Notes: generated from the letters alone by a model not told the origin. A DNA stretch of 64,000 nt from Rhodiola kirilowii (GCA_033675215.1 CM066203.1:10699072-10763071); one strand, 5' to 3'; positions 37,014-49,269 are shown, numbered from the stretch's first letter. Program-made: numbers and translations.

Positions 37014-37764
37014 TCTGCATGTTAAACGCAAAGAATAACTCCTGAATGATTTGATTATTGAACAAAGAGCAGAACCTCCTATATAGTAGCATCTCAGAAT
37101 CTAAACAGAACCAAAATCTAGCTAGAATAAACTAAACAACCCAATGAAAATCAAATATCAACAAACTTATAAACTAGGACTTTTATTCTAAGTACAATAA
37201 TCTTATCATTCCTTCTCCATAACTAGACTTATCTCTCGCAGCGAGTTTATTTTTGGCGCTTGACAAACTCCAAATTACTTCCTAAGCTCTATAAATGTTA
37301 CTAGCTTGTGATCCACATAACTTCAGCTGCACAACTCCTACATTCACAAGATATAGTAAGAGATGATTGGATTCTCCTTGCCATTGTAACTATAGGTTTC
37401 TTTCAAGAGCCAAAGCAACTGCTTCACTTAAAATGAAGTCTACCTGAATGTATTCATCCTATCCTACACACAACCAGAATAATCAATCATAGTGAAGGAA
37501 ATCAATTCTCTATTTAGGACTTTCCTACATATACCTGCATAATAAGCTAACGGCATACATTGCATCTTGTCTTTAGAGTTTAGACTGTTTAAGTATAGCA
37601 TGCTCCCAACCAGTTGCTTGTAGAATATAATGTTCACCTTTCACCATCATCATCTTTTTGAATAAAATCATGGAATGATATGATTTTGAACAGAGTTGCT
37701 ATCTCCGTTCTAAACTTCTACGAGGTTTCCCTCACATATTTTGAACAGAGTTGCTTCTACGAGT
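37014..37764. other. Remnant of chimera intron 1 / junction with duplicated block
   Basis: AT-rich DNA without a recognisable exon. GAACAGAGTTGCT occurs at about 37689 and again at about 37743, just before the STP-derived sequence begins at 37765. I read this as part of the first intron of the UTP4-SNU13 gene, cut by insertion of the duplicated block. Confidence 0.45.
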
Positions 37765-38646
37765 TGCCGATTGTGATTGAGAGCTGGAACAGCACGTTCA
37801 GGGCGCCACGGTACTTGTACGGAGCCATCTCTGACACATACAGCGGCACAGACTGCAAAAAAAACACACACATCATCATCATCATCAGATTTCACAAGTT
37901 ATAAAATTTCATGGTAGAATTGATTCATTGAATAAGCATTGGCGCTTAAAATATCTAAATTCATGTTAGAGTTGATTAATTTTAACTGATTACTTAGTAC
38001 TAAAAAAATACCTTTAAAATCTATAAAATTAAAAAATAAAGAAGAAGTTGAGATACCTGAATGGAGAAACCAACGCCAGCGCCAAGGAAGAGGCGACCAA
38101 TGATGAGCATCCAGATATCTTTAGCAGCAGCATTGATGGCAGCTCCGACGAGGAAGAGGAGACCACCCCAGAGCATGGAGACCTTGCGTCCTAAGCGCTT
38201 AGTGAGCCAAGAAGCGACGAAGGAGGAGAGCAAGGCGGCAATGTATAGAGAGGATGTGAACAAGGTCAGTGGCACACTGTCAAAAGTGCAGTACTGGTTA
38301 TTCGACTGAGCGCGATCGTGTTGTTGCTTGTAGACCGAAGGGAAGAACTTGTGCAGAAAGTGGTCCATTGACGTCACTCCACCTGCACAAGCACATCAAT
38401 CAATCACTTATAAGTACATTGTGATATACAAAAAAAAAACAGATTTTAGTATTTGATCATTCAAATAAATAAAAAAGAAGCAAGCAGAGAGGAATTAGAG
38501 AAGAAGGAAATACCAGATATGCCGATATCGTAACCGAAGATGAGGCCGCCCATGGCAGCAACAATGCAGGTGAAACAGACGTAGGGGGTCATCTTGCCGG
38601 GATACCCACGACTGCCTGCTTCTCCAACGACCACACCACCAGCCAT
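37765..38646 (-). pseudogene. STP sugar transporter, duplicated 5' part (truncated)
   Basis: Exon 1 (ATG at 38646) and exon 2 are complete and nearly identical to the STP gene at 23791-25671. Exon 3 stops after about 30 codons ([20 protein letters not shown] and a little more), where the segmental duplication ends. The copy lacks more than eight of the twelve membrane segments, so it cannot make a transporter. The promoter was copied too, so it may still be transcribed. Confidence 0.92.
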
Positions 38647-39032
38647 GGAAGCTTTTTTCTTATTCTGAATACTCAAAAGCTTGGAGATGGAGACTTATGA
38701 GCAGAAGAAGGGTTAGGTTGATGTCGTTTATATAGTGGAATTAAGGATGTTTATCCACTAGGATTCCAAGTTGGAGTCGGTGATATATTATTAGTTTAGA
38801 TAATGATATTCGACTTTTAAATCTGTGATCATTATCTACATGTTTGCCGAAGAAATATGAAGGTAAAGATTACTTAATTTAAATTTATATAATTATCTAC
38901 TTAAATTGGAAAACAGAACATATAAACTTAGATTTCTTTTCTATTTAAATTTGGGTGGCAATAGTTTAAGCTACTGTTTTTCCCAAAATCTAAATTATGC
39001 AGCTATGCCGGACTGCCTTGTTCTCCCATGCA

Positions 39033-41561
39033 TCAGTATCTGATTGGACCATCTAAGCTCCCTGTTGCAAACTGACAACAAGGAAACAGACTGATTATAG
39101 TGTCCGAGAGGTAACTTTGAAGTTCTAGGGGATGGGATGATGACCTTTGTTATTACCTGTTGAACTATCGGATTTGACGAAGTTGTGAATTCTTCAGTCA
39201 TGCCTTGCCAGACAACCTTTCCCTCATGGAGAAACAAGAGCCTATGCAGGAGAGGCTTTTGTTAATGTAAATAGCTTTAAATGGGCAACATAAGTTCGAA
39301 AAGCGGTGAAGTTTGGATGAAGCACCTATCGACAGCTCTTCTGATAGTGCTATGCTGGTGGGTGACCACCACATATGATGAAATCTTCCCAGGCGTTTCA
39401 GGCGCGTCTTCGTCTTTCAGATGAACAGAGCGAATGAGGTCTTCAACGACCGTTGAGGCAATTGGGTCAAGTCCAGCAGTTGGTTCGTCATACAAAAGAA
39501 TCTACAAATAATAGCAACATAAAGACGGAAAGTTCACAATTTACTGTAAAGAAGCAAGTCATTATTTTAGAAGTGAGGACGTTACATAAAATAGCAGGGG
39601 ACAAAAAAAACTGCTGGTATATTAAAATGGTTCACATACCTCAGGTTCTATAGAGTCCTTCGTGGTATCATAAATGATAGACCTGGCTAATGCGACTCTT
39701 TTCTTCATTCCTCCAGATAACTCGGAAGGCAATCGATCTTCAACCCCCTATCATAAATATAAGAACTGAGATCTGCTCAATCAAAGATGAATTTGCAATT
39801 ACAATTCAGTGACGATACTGAAACATTTTCACTCAGCACTCATAATGACCAAAAAACTACAATTCTGATTTCTGACGTTATGAAGCTGTCTTTTCTCCTA
39901 GCATTACTTCTCCAGACAGTTCTGACATACATGACTCATTTGATCAATCATATGGACTGGATAAGAGACCAGATCTGGAAATAATTGTTTCTCAGGGTGT
40001 ACCTTTAAACCCACAGCAGCTAAGTTTTCAGTCACAAGTTCTGCAATCTGTTCTTCAGACATAGTAGAATTTTCATACCTGCAGAATTAAAAAAATGAAG
40101 TAAAGTAAACGAAACCAAATTTCCATAACATAATGTGTGTGTGGCACGTGCTCATTACTTGTACTGTGAACAATTTTAAGAATTAATATCAGTTCTCTTA
40201 CAAAAGAAAACCAACATTTTCACGAACAGTTAAAGAATCAAAAAGGGCTGCACTCTGAAACACCTGCAGTCATAAAAGTACACGACAATTAAGAATTAAG
40301 CTAATACAAAATGGAGCAAGCAACATTTGTGGAGAAAACGTACCAATCCTATTCGTAGACCAGAAATCTCCTCATCACTGATTAAACCAACTCTCTTTTT
40401 ACCTCGAATGTAAACCTCGCCCTACACATGAGACAGCAGACCATCTTTGTCATCAGTCACTAGCTAAATGAATATTCTACGCAAAGGTGATTTTTCTATT
40501 TAACCGGGGAGGCTGACAATGTAAAATTTGGCCACATATCACACTGACCTTGTCAGGAGCAAGAAGCCCAGCAATAATTTTCAATATTGTAGATTTTCCC
40601 GTACCAGACGGTCCAATTATACCAATAGCTTCTCCATGTCTGATCTAAAAGAGGCAAAAGTAATAAAGCTATAAAATATTTGAACTGTACAGAAATAACA
40701 ATAGCCCAGAAGTGGAAATGCAAAAAAAAAGTATAAGGTTCTTTAATTTTCTATCAAGGAGGACAATGGGTAGCATTGTATCAAGCACTTCTATAAGATT
40801 ATAAAACCAACTATATACAGAGAGACACGAGAAAAAAAAAAGAGATACTCAACTTTTACTCTGTGAAATATATCACTCCAGTCTGACTCTCCAATCCTAT
40901 CATTTTTTAATCATCTTGATTACTGCCCAGTAATTTGTTTCACTTTAACATTGTTGGCACGTATATACTATAACAAACAATAAAATGCTGAGGCAATCCT
41001 CCGAGAATGGTTATTCTCAGTTTATCGGAGTTAGTTACAATGGACTCGTAAAGAACTTCTGCACTGCACATAACCAGTCATGTATCTTCATCCACGTCAG
41101 ATTAAACATACCTTAAAGCTGACTCCCCTCAAGATATGCTTATCTCCAAATGACTTGTAAACATCTCTACACTCAATCAGCACATCAGATTCCTCTTCAG
41201 GCACTTCAACTGATATTAGATCCGGAGAATCTGACAGACCCTGTTCAAAGTTCCCCAAACACAGTTTATCAATGAAATTCGTGATCTTGTACAAACATCT
41301 AAATACAACCTTTTGCCCAAAAATAAAATAAAGCTAAAAACAACAAGAAATACAAAACCTTACATTAAAACTGCTTGGCGATAATCCACCACTTGTAAGG
41401 TTTTGTGGAGAAGCTATACAAGCAGAAACAACTTTTCTGCGCTGATACGAACAAGAAGAGGAATCGGCTTTGCAGCAAATAAATGGTTTAGCGCAGCTCA
41501 AGCTAGTTGTAAACCCCGGCCTAGTCAAAGTAGACAGTATCGAACCAGCAAGCGCATCCAT
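39033..41561 (-). CDS. TGD3: TGD3, plastid lipid-import ABC ATPase (copy 2)
   Basis: A second complete TGD3 gene with the same exons as copy 1. Exon 1 starts at the ATG 41561. Walker A (GPSGTGKST) lies near 40595, the signature [14 protein letters not shown] near 39700, Walker B with DEPTAGLDP near 39480, and the end [12 protein letters not shown] with the stop at 39033. The frame is open in every exon I checked. Differences from copy 1 are few amino-acid changes (for example VVWQGMTEEF against [10 protein letters not shown]). It lacks the intronic MITE. Both copies keep the divergent FHY1 promoter, so both may be expressed and gene dosage of the plastid lipid importer's ATPase may be doubled. 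Confidence 0.92.
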
Positions 41562-42111
41562 GTTAATTGTGTCTCCTAAAAATCACTCAGATCAACCTGA
41601 TAGCATATAACTACTTGTATTTCTTGAATCAAGTACCTCCTGAAACTTCAAAAAACAATTTTAATTCATTTTTTATATTCAAAAAATTGAAACGAAGATG
41701 TTAATCCAAAGAATGACAAAAGCCAATCTGCTCTTCCAAAATAAAAAATGTAAAAAACCTAAAACTACAAATTAAGAACTACCTCGTTCGGAATCTTGTG
41801 CTATACTACAAATAAAGGCTTCTCTGCTGACCGTGGTGATGCTGCGTAAATCGACGCCGAGACCGACGAGCGAGCCGACGATGAATCTTCTTTGATCGGT
41901 CACGACACGAGCCACAGAGAGTGAAATGAATTTTGCGATTAAGGGTGCCGCCGAAATCGTACTTAATACAAACTTAAGGGGGCTCCAACGCAATAAAATG
42001 AAATCCAGACCTTTCTGGTTTTATTGCCTAATCAAATCCTTAACTTCTTCGACCAATCGAAACGACGATTTTGGTTTTATTGCCCAGAAACAAATTCGAT
42101 AATTTCGATTG
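41562..42111. promoter_or_regulatory. Bidirectional TGD3 / FHY1 promoter (copy 2)
   Basis: Copy of 29124-29670 with small indels. It keeps the likely TGD3 leader exon around 41780-41870. Confidence 0.45.
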
Positions 42112-44116
42112 ATGGGGTTGATCTTGAGATTCTCAACACCAGGCCTTTCTTTTCCACTGAACTGCTTCGAAAATCTTGCAAAAATGGCGTCGGAATTTCC
42201 GACCCAGGGGAGGTCGTCTATTGTTGCCGCAGTTAATTTTACCAGCAGTAGCAAGAGGAAGAAGCTTCCTGTGATCTTGTTTGATATAATGGACACCGTT
42301 GTTCGTGACCCTTTTTATCAAGACGTTCCTGCTTTCTTCAGGTATAATTTTTTTTTTGTGTTTGGAGGAGAAAGGTGTAGACTTGATGTGTGATTAGGGT
42401 TTTAGGTGATTGGGGTATGTGAGTGAGTTATTGAATTGGTTGAATGGTATTTTAATTTGTATGCAGCTGCGTTTTTGGAGTAATTGATTTATGTGGCTGT
42501 AGTGAAGAGTATCTTATTTTAGGAGTGATATATGAGATATGATACATTTGACGTTAGGAATTCCTCATGGTGCTTCTGACTTTCTGAGCATGTGAGTATA
42601 TATGATGCGGCTCGAGGTGAAGCTGGTGATAGATATGAGCGATGGGTTAATTTGTTAGCTGTTAAAGACCTAAGATAGAGTTTGAAATAAATGACTTTTG
42701 ATTTTGGTGTTCAAATTGCATAGACAGGTACTAAAAAAGTTGATGTGATTCGGTATGAACTACAGCAGATGAAGCAGAAGCTAATGTGTATAATGTACCA
42801 TTCACGTATAGATAATCTAATGGAGATCTTCTGTTCAGAATGCCCATGAAGGAACTAATAGAATGCAAACATCCTACTGCTTGGATCGAGTTTGAGAAGG
42901 GGCTAATTTCCGAGGTGCATTTAAATCAGCGCACCACTTACAATGTGCTCTTATCATTCCGTTCTGTATTGATTTGCAATGAGAAGATGCTAGCTAAGTA
43001 ACTAGTTAGAGATAACTGTTATCCAATTAATTTGATACTTGATAAATTGTATTGTTTTTACTTACTGTAGCCATTTAAAAGCATGGAATAATTGTATTGT
43101 TTTTTTTTCTTTTTTTCAAATAAGGTTCGAGAAGCACAATACACATGTTAGACTGGTGTTATTCTCATGTGTAACCCTGTGTTTCTTAGGTTGAACTAGC
43201 ACGGAAGTTCTTTAAAGACGAACGGCATCTTGATTTGGAAGGCAAGTGTGGATCAAATCTGTGTTTTTATTCCTTTTGTTTCTGTTAAACAAATTAAGTG
43301 CCATCAGATTCCCCTCCCATCTTTCTCTCCACTAAACAATTATTTCATTGCAATTTCTCACTGTTTTCATCAAACATCTTAATGTTGCTGAAACAACATC
43401 ATAACTATTTTGGCAATCGTGACTATGAATTAGATTCAATGGGTCATTACGATATGCGGAAGACGTCTGCATGGGGCACACAATCTTCTTTAGCTAAATT
43501 TGATTCTCACAGTTTTTCTTACGTGTTTAGTTTCGTCTATCTTTCAGGTCTTAAAAATTGCATGATTAATGGATATTCTTACATTGAAGGCGTTGAGGAA
43601 TTGTTGAGAGACCTAAAGCATAACGATTATGAGATGCACGCTTGCACAAACTATCCTATCTGGTAGCGTTAACCTATCGTTGCTTTATTCTTTCTTAAGG
43701 AGGTTGAGCCACTTCAATTATAAAAGAATTCTGGTCTTTAGGTATCAGTTGATAGAAGACAAGTTAAGAGTCTCCAACTACCTATCTTGGACATTCTGCT
43801 CATGTGTAATGGGTACCGCTTGCATCCTATTTCATTCTTCAGTTGATTTAGCCTACTAGATAAAGAGATTGAGTGGCAATTTTATGATTCAGGCAAGCGT
43901 AAGCCCGATCCAGAATTTTATGTGGAGGTTCTGAGACATCTCCAGGTTGAACCGGCTGACTGCATTTTTATCGATGACCGGTTAAAGAATGTGGAGGCTG
44001 CATCAAAACTTGGCATAGTTGGGATACAGTTTAAGAATGCACATTTGCTGCGTCATGAACTCAGTTCACTTGGTCTTCATGTTTCAACAGAAAAAAATTG
44101 TCTAATGGATTTCTGA
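42112..44116 (+). CDS. FHY1: Plastid FMN hydrolase FHY1-like (HAD superfamily), copy 2, intact
   Basis: Six exons in phase. Exon 1 (ATG at 42112) has the HAD nucleophile motif ILFDIMDTVVRDPFY. The next exons give MPMKELIECKHPTAWIEFEK, VELARKFFKDERHLDLEG, MINGYSYIEGVEELLRD with NYPIW, then YQLIEDKLRVSNYLSWTFCS, and the last exon GKRKPDPEFYVEV with ADCIFIDDRLKNVEAASKLG (motif IV acids). Arabidopsis FHY1 dephosphorylates FMN to riboflavin in the chloroplast, opposing the kinase step. Here the exon 5 frame and the KPDPEFY acid are both intact, unlike copy 1, so this is the likely functional gene. PYRR, another flavin-pathway gene, lies upstream at 18021-20912. Confidence 0.88.
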
Positions 44117-44480
44117 AAGATATACAAGTTCCATTTTAGTTTTTTTTCGAAGGCAGGTTCCATTTTAGTTATGTATACTGAATAGTGAATAACATGATTC
44201 TGTGATAAACAAGTTTCAATTTGGCATGTCCTTTGCATACAGCTTCAAAAACCGTGTAAAAGGGTAACTTTCTTTTGCTAAGTTTTACTATAATTGCAAA
44301 CAAGTTCCAATTGATAAGCTAGCCTACTAGAACATGATCTTTTGTGAAAGACTCTAGGTTGTGGTGACCTAGTGGAGTCGTGGAGGGCGGTGACCTGAAC
44401 AGATAGGATGACTAGGCTTATAATGACTCGGATCGAGTCCTCCGGTCAGGTCGTTACATGTTTTATATAGTCCTTGCAAT

Positions 44481-45449
44481 CAAGGGCGAAGCCAACTAGT
44501 GTGCTGGTCTTGCTGTAGCCCGGATAGAATTTGGGTCTTTTTTGTGTGAAAGTCGTAAGAGTGCAAAGCTAGGCATCGCAGTAACTTGGGAGAAGACGGG
44601 TGACGTCCTTCGTTCGTTAGGGACTAAGGGATAATGAGAAACTTAGGTTTTTTCTTTCTGGGAGTTAATTGAAGTTTGTTCAGGGAATAGGGAGTTAGGG
44701 TTAATGTCTTGATACTGATTATTTACTTTTTGTTCATGTACTGTACCGATTGATTGTTGAATTCGTTCTTGTTGGTCAGATTGTTGTTTGGGTTTAGGTT
44801 TTGTTCTATTTTCTAGTTTTGTGGTGTATTTTGGATATCAATGTAATTATGTAATCTGCACTTGTGTTGTTATTAGCGGATTTTATGTGAATATGTTCTT
44901 GTCGTACGAGGTTGTTTATTTGATCACAATTAATTAGATTGTGTGGTTTTGGCAAATACAACCTATGTTAAGAGATTGACGTCGCTCTTTCTTCTTGTTC
45001 TTGAATTGTTGTAAACTGTAGTTTGTGTTTGTTTGTTGACTGTGCTTCAAAGTTCAGTGGCGTATCTTTCAGAAATTAACTATTATTAATTACCTTGTTA
45101 TGGTGGTAATTTACTGAGTCTTTGCTGTGAAATGCTTGCCTAAGAAGCTGAGAATTCGGTAATTGTTTCTTAGATTCACACTATTAGAAAAGTTTTAGGT
45201 TTGTCAATAGGATTCAGCCAGTCTTATAAGATCGGATGCATGTGCATTAGATGGATGAATACTTTGCTATGGATTTGGGAAATTTGGTGAATTGTGGATT
45301 GAATAATACTCACTTGGACTTTTGTGACGGCAGCCTTTGGAATTATTTTGGTGATAATACTCAGTTGGACACTTCTGACAGCATCATTACTTGTTCTAAG
45401 TGGTACTGCTGGGAAAATTTGCTAGGCTGAATACGTTACCAAGCTAATG
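44481..45449. other. Non-coding stretch between duplicated block and copia fossil
   Basis: About 1 kb with T-rich, leader-like DNA. It opens GGGCGAAGCC, a phrase common in degraded plant transposons. I recognise no gene or defined element. Confidence 0.35.
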
Positions 45450-47350
45450 GATGGGTTAATTCTTGCCATTCAGTGAGCTTTATTACCCATTGTGTTGGTA
45501 GTGCCTCAACCTATTGATATAAAGCCCATATCCTGTAAATGGATGTACAAGGTGAAGACACGTCCAAATGGATCGATTGAATGATATAAGGCTCGACTAG
45601 TGGCTCGAGGATTCTCTCAGGAGTATGGGGTGAACTACGATGAGACTTTTAGCCATGTTTCTAAACTTACAACAGTACGTGTCCTATTAGCGTTGGCGGC
45701 AAACAAATCATGGAAGATGTGCCAGATGGACATGAAGAATGCCTTTCTACACGGAGACTTGGATAAAGAAATTTTTATGGAGCAACCGACGGGATTTGAA
45801 GACAAGGAGCATCCTACCTATGTGTGCAAACTAATGAAAGCTCTCGATCTACGGTCTTAAGAAAACACCACGAGCATGGTATGGAAAGATAGCTGAGTTC
45901 CTAGTTTGAAGTAGTTACAATGTAACATCGGCAGACTCAAGTCTCTTTGTGAAGATTCGAGGAGCTAAGATAGCAATAGTATTGGTGTACGTGGACTCTC
46001 TTAGTTACTATGTAACATCGGTAGACTCAAGTCTCTTTGTAAAAGATTTGTCTAACAAGAGGGAATCTATCAGTAAGATTCCAAATGAAGTAGCATGGAG
46101 AGCTGAAGTATTTTCTTGGGCTTGAAGTGGAGACAACAAAAGAAGGAATATTTTTGTGTCAGGAGAAGTATGCCAAAGATCTACTCACGAAGTATGAAAT
46201 GACGGAGAGCAAGCCCATATAAACCCCTTTGGAGGCCAATGTGAAGTACTGCGCAGAAGAAGAAAAAGAACTTGAAGATGTGAAGATGTATCGACAACTG
46301 GTAGGTAGTTTAATCTACCTTACCCTGACAAGGCCAGACATCTCCTTCGCAGTAGGCGTGGTGAGTCGGTTCATGCAAAATCCAAGAAAGCCTCATCTTG
46401 AAGCAGTACGTAGAATACTAAGGTATATGAAGGGCAGTACGAACTATGACCTCCTATATAAGAAGGGAGTTGAAGGTAAAGTCATCGGGTACAGTGATGT
46501 TGATTATGCTGAAGATCATAACACGACGTGATCGATGACCGGCTATGTGTTTCACATGGTCTCGGCAATTATATCCTTGTGTAGTAAGAGACAGCCGACG
46601 GTGTATCTGTCAACCACAGAAGCCGAGTATAGAGCAGCAGCGCTTGCAGCACAAGAGAGTACACGGCTTATGCGACTCATGGAAGATTTGAAGCAGCCAT
46701 GTGATTATCCAGTAAAGCTCCACTGTGATAATCAGTCAGCTATAGGCTTGCTAAGAATACAGTATTTCACGCTCGAACTAAGCATGTGGAGGTACACTAT
46801 CACTTCATTCGGGAGAAGGTCTTTGAAGGCGGGATCCAAATGGGGGCAATCAAAACCGATGAGCAAGCTGATGATATCTTCACGAAGAGTCTGACTACGT
46901 CAAAGTTTCAGAAGTTTAGAGAGCTACTTGGGAAATGACTACAAGACCAAGAGAGACTAGGCATTAAGGGGGAGTATTAAGATTAAAGGCCCAAATATTA
47001 ATGTCTAGTCTAAGTCCAAATAGAAGTCCAAAGAAGATGACCCAAGAAGAATGAGCTCAATCCAAAGAGAAGATTTTTCTAGAAAATTATGGAGAAGTGT
47101 AGAGGAGGAAGAAGAAGAAGAGACATAGGTATAGAGTTATCTAGATGTACTATTTTTGGCCATTGAATCAAAATGATCATAGCCATTCATTTTGTGTATG
47201 GATTAGTATAAAGAGGTGTGTCATGTAAGTGGTAAATCACTCAAATTCAAAGAGTGATCTACACCACAAGTTAGAGAGTCTTAGTGAAGTTTTTCTTTTT
47301 AAGAGTTTTCATTCAATAAAATTTTCCTTTTGTAACCAAGTTGCTCAACA
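45450..47350 (+). mobile_element. Ty1/copia LTR retrotransposon fossil, 3' portion
   Basis: Remains of the reverse transcriptase (WKMCQMDMKNAFLHGDL, typical copia) at about 45510-45870 and of the RNase H part at about 46230-46900 ([31 protein letters not shown]). A polypurine tract AAGGGGGAG lies at about 46967-46975, and a probable 3' LTR runs from about 46976 to 47350, ending in CTCAACA. The gag, protease and integrase regions and the 5' LTR are absent. The coding part is broken at several points. Fossil, of moderate age. Confidence 0.85.
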
Positions 47351-47684
47351 CAAAATACTACTTCTATGCTGAGATAATATTTCATATTTTCCAAATCGGA
47401 CACATCAAACTCGTTCCAGATTCATTATTTATTAGCTTAAATAGCTAAAATGAAGCCAATGCATGAGCCATATAAAAAAAAGAAAATGTACCCAAACCTT
47501 TCTACTGAAATCACGGAAGAACCAAATGAGGAACGAAATATGGCTATTAAAAGTAGCAGAAATGGGACCATAAAAATCAGCAAGGTATACTATAATATTC
47601 TAAATCTTATCACTGCAGCCGCATAACTCAAAAGTCCCCAGATAAAAAGAATGAATCGAACTATTATCGAAAGGAAATCATTAC
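47351..47684. other. Probable intron remnant of the UTP4-SNU13 gene
   Basis: AT-rich DNA between the copia LTR and the UTP4-like exon 1. A GTAATG donor follows the exon at 47684. Nothing else is recognised. Confidence 0.35.
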
Positions 47685-47846
47685 CTTCTTACTATGCTAG
47701 TCTACCGAGCCTGGATAAAAGCCACAAACCTTGAGTGTCCCATCTTTAAGAGCTACAACAACTGAGTTGTTTGGAGGGTTGCTAGAGCTATCACCGGCGA
47801 AGATTCCACTCGACACAACTAGGCTTGCAATGCAATGATGCTCCTT
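47685..47846 (-). pseudogene. Displaced UTP4-like first exon of the UTP4-SNU13 chimera
   Basis: Reads SVVVALKDGTLKV then FYPGSV on the minus strand, matching the UTP4 opening in which an acidic DGSLEIW is followed by SPGSVGWH. A donor GTAATG follows in phase 0, exactly what exon 2 at 37013 (TVKGDSLSPELSS) needs. Where UTP4 has the Trp codon after PGSV, this exon has TAG, and no ATG is visible upstream. The simplest reading is that it once belonged to copy A and was separated by the 37765-44480 block and the copia element. It could instead belong to another lost copy. Confidence 0.6.
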
Positions 47847-48155
47847 TGTTTTTAAGTATTTTTTTAGTTTTTATGGTTGTGTTTTTAGTATTTTTATCAA
47901 TAATATAGTATTTTTTATTTTCTTCAATGAAAATCAATCGGATAGTGAAAACAGAGGAATCCTAGACTGTTCTAGGCGGCTACTAGACCACCATAAAATT
48001 TTTTTATGGGGACCATTACATGAATTAAATTTAACAATTGTGCGAATTAAAACAAAGTATGTGAAAGTGAAACAAGGCATCTGAAAGTGAAACAAGGCAT
48101 CTGAATCTTTTTCGTAGAGAAAATAGCTGTTTCAATTGTAAGTAATTCCCCACCT
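47847..48155. repeat. Spacer between tandem chimera copies
   Basis: AT-rich spacer (TTTTTAAGTATTTTTTTAGT, then GAATCCTAGACTG and CATCTGAATCTTTTTCGTAG). It recurs at about 60760-61080 and partly at 62010-62045, marking the unit boundary of the chimera array. Confidence 0.65.
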
Positions 48156-48998
48156 TTAAATGAGTAACCTGCAAATATCATCCTTCAGTGTCTGTATTTG
48201 GAGATTGAATAAACTTCCTACTATTCTTTTCACCGAAAGAGCACTGAAGCGTCGAGTGGTACCACAAGCTTGCCTCAGCTTGTACTTTGAGGGAACAAAC
48301 ACATATGAAATCATCTTATCCTCTGCAATAAGTCGGAGACTGAGAAGCTCCTCCACACCAGTATGAGCAGCCATCACAACAAACTCAGAACATCCTTCAT
48401 TCAATGTCCTGGTTGTTTTTATAATACCCTTCTTGAGCTGCTTAAAATCAGCAGCTATCTTAACCGATCGAGGATATAACTAATCCGTTGGTAATCCGCA
48501 AGCGGATGCACTTTAGAATTAATATCTTTTCCTGCCGAATCGACTTTGCCCAAGTAAGCTGCTGGGGAGGCAAACAGTTTTTCACCATCACCAGCCGATA
48601 TGAGCACAGGAGCAACTACATCTGCATCAGTAGCTAAATCTACAATTGAAAGAAAGAATCAACCATTAGTGAAAAATGACAGCTTAGTTAAAATAATGTC
48701 TACACATTATAATTGATTTGGTACCTACTTTTTCGAACTACTGGTAAGCTACAGTCAACGCATTCAGCTCCCGTGGATGCATCTTTCTTGATTCTACATG
48801 AAGCCAACTTGTTTTCTTTTAGTATTTGTCTTCTTTAGACGTTTAAGAGCACGAGAATACATTAACATGTTAAACACAAATAATCAAACAAAAGATTTCA
48901 CAAACAAAAGATAATTCAAATCCGGAAAGATAATTAGAAATAAAGTTTGTTATCATCCCTTACCGTTTCATCAGACCCGGCAGAGAACACCAAGTTTT

Positions 48999-49105
48999 TT
49001 TTATTACAAGGGGTTAGTAATTGTTTGTATCAGTTAGGAGGATTTGAACATCGGAGCTCACTGAGTCGCGGGTGAGTATGCCCCACTGAGCTATACTTGA
49101 TCCTC
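48999..49105 (-). mobile_element. tRNA-type SINE in a UTP4-derived exon
   Basis: A 107-bp insert on the minus strand opens GGATCAAGTATAGCTCAGTG, with box A (TAGCTCAGTGGGGC) and box B (GTTCAAATCC), as in tRNA-derived SINEs, and ends in a short A-rich tail. A 16-bp target duplication, GAGAACACCAAGTTTT, flanks it at 48983-48998 and 49106-49121. The paralogous exon in copy A (about 36155-36170) has one copy of the target and no insert. Confidence 0.88.
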
Positions 49106-49269
49106 GAGAACACCAAGTTTTGGCTAGCAGCAAGCGCATTAACTTTACTTTTGTGCACATTGAATTGATTACGATCAAATCCTCTACAAGAGTCGAAAAA
49201 TTGCACTTGTCCAGACAAATCATAACGACTACTAGTCTTCCATTTCTTCAACAAATTTATTGATTAGTG

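Larger units (their letters stand above)
37765..44480. repeat. Segmental duplication, copy 2
   Basis: Colinear copy of 24798-31891 in the same orientation, without the MITE. Its left edge cuts STP exon 3, and its right edge is at GTCCTTGCAAT followed by unrelated DNA. It lies between exons 2-7 of the UTP4-SNU13 chimera on the left and a probable exon 1 on the right. Confidence 0.92.

Noticed and set aside
49010-49105. A tRNA gene on the minus strand
   Set aside because: Boxes A and B are present, but the sequence does not fold as a full cloverleaf by eye, has an A-rich tail and is bracketed by a 16-bp target duplication. It is a SINE.
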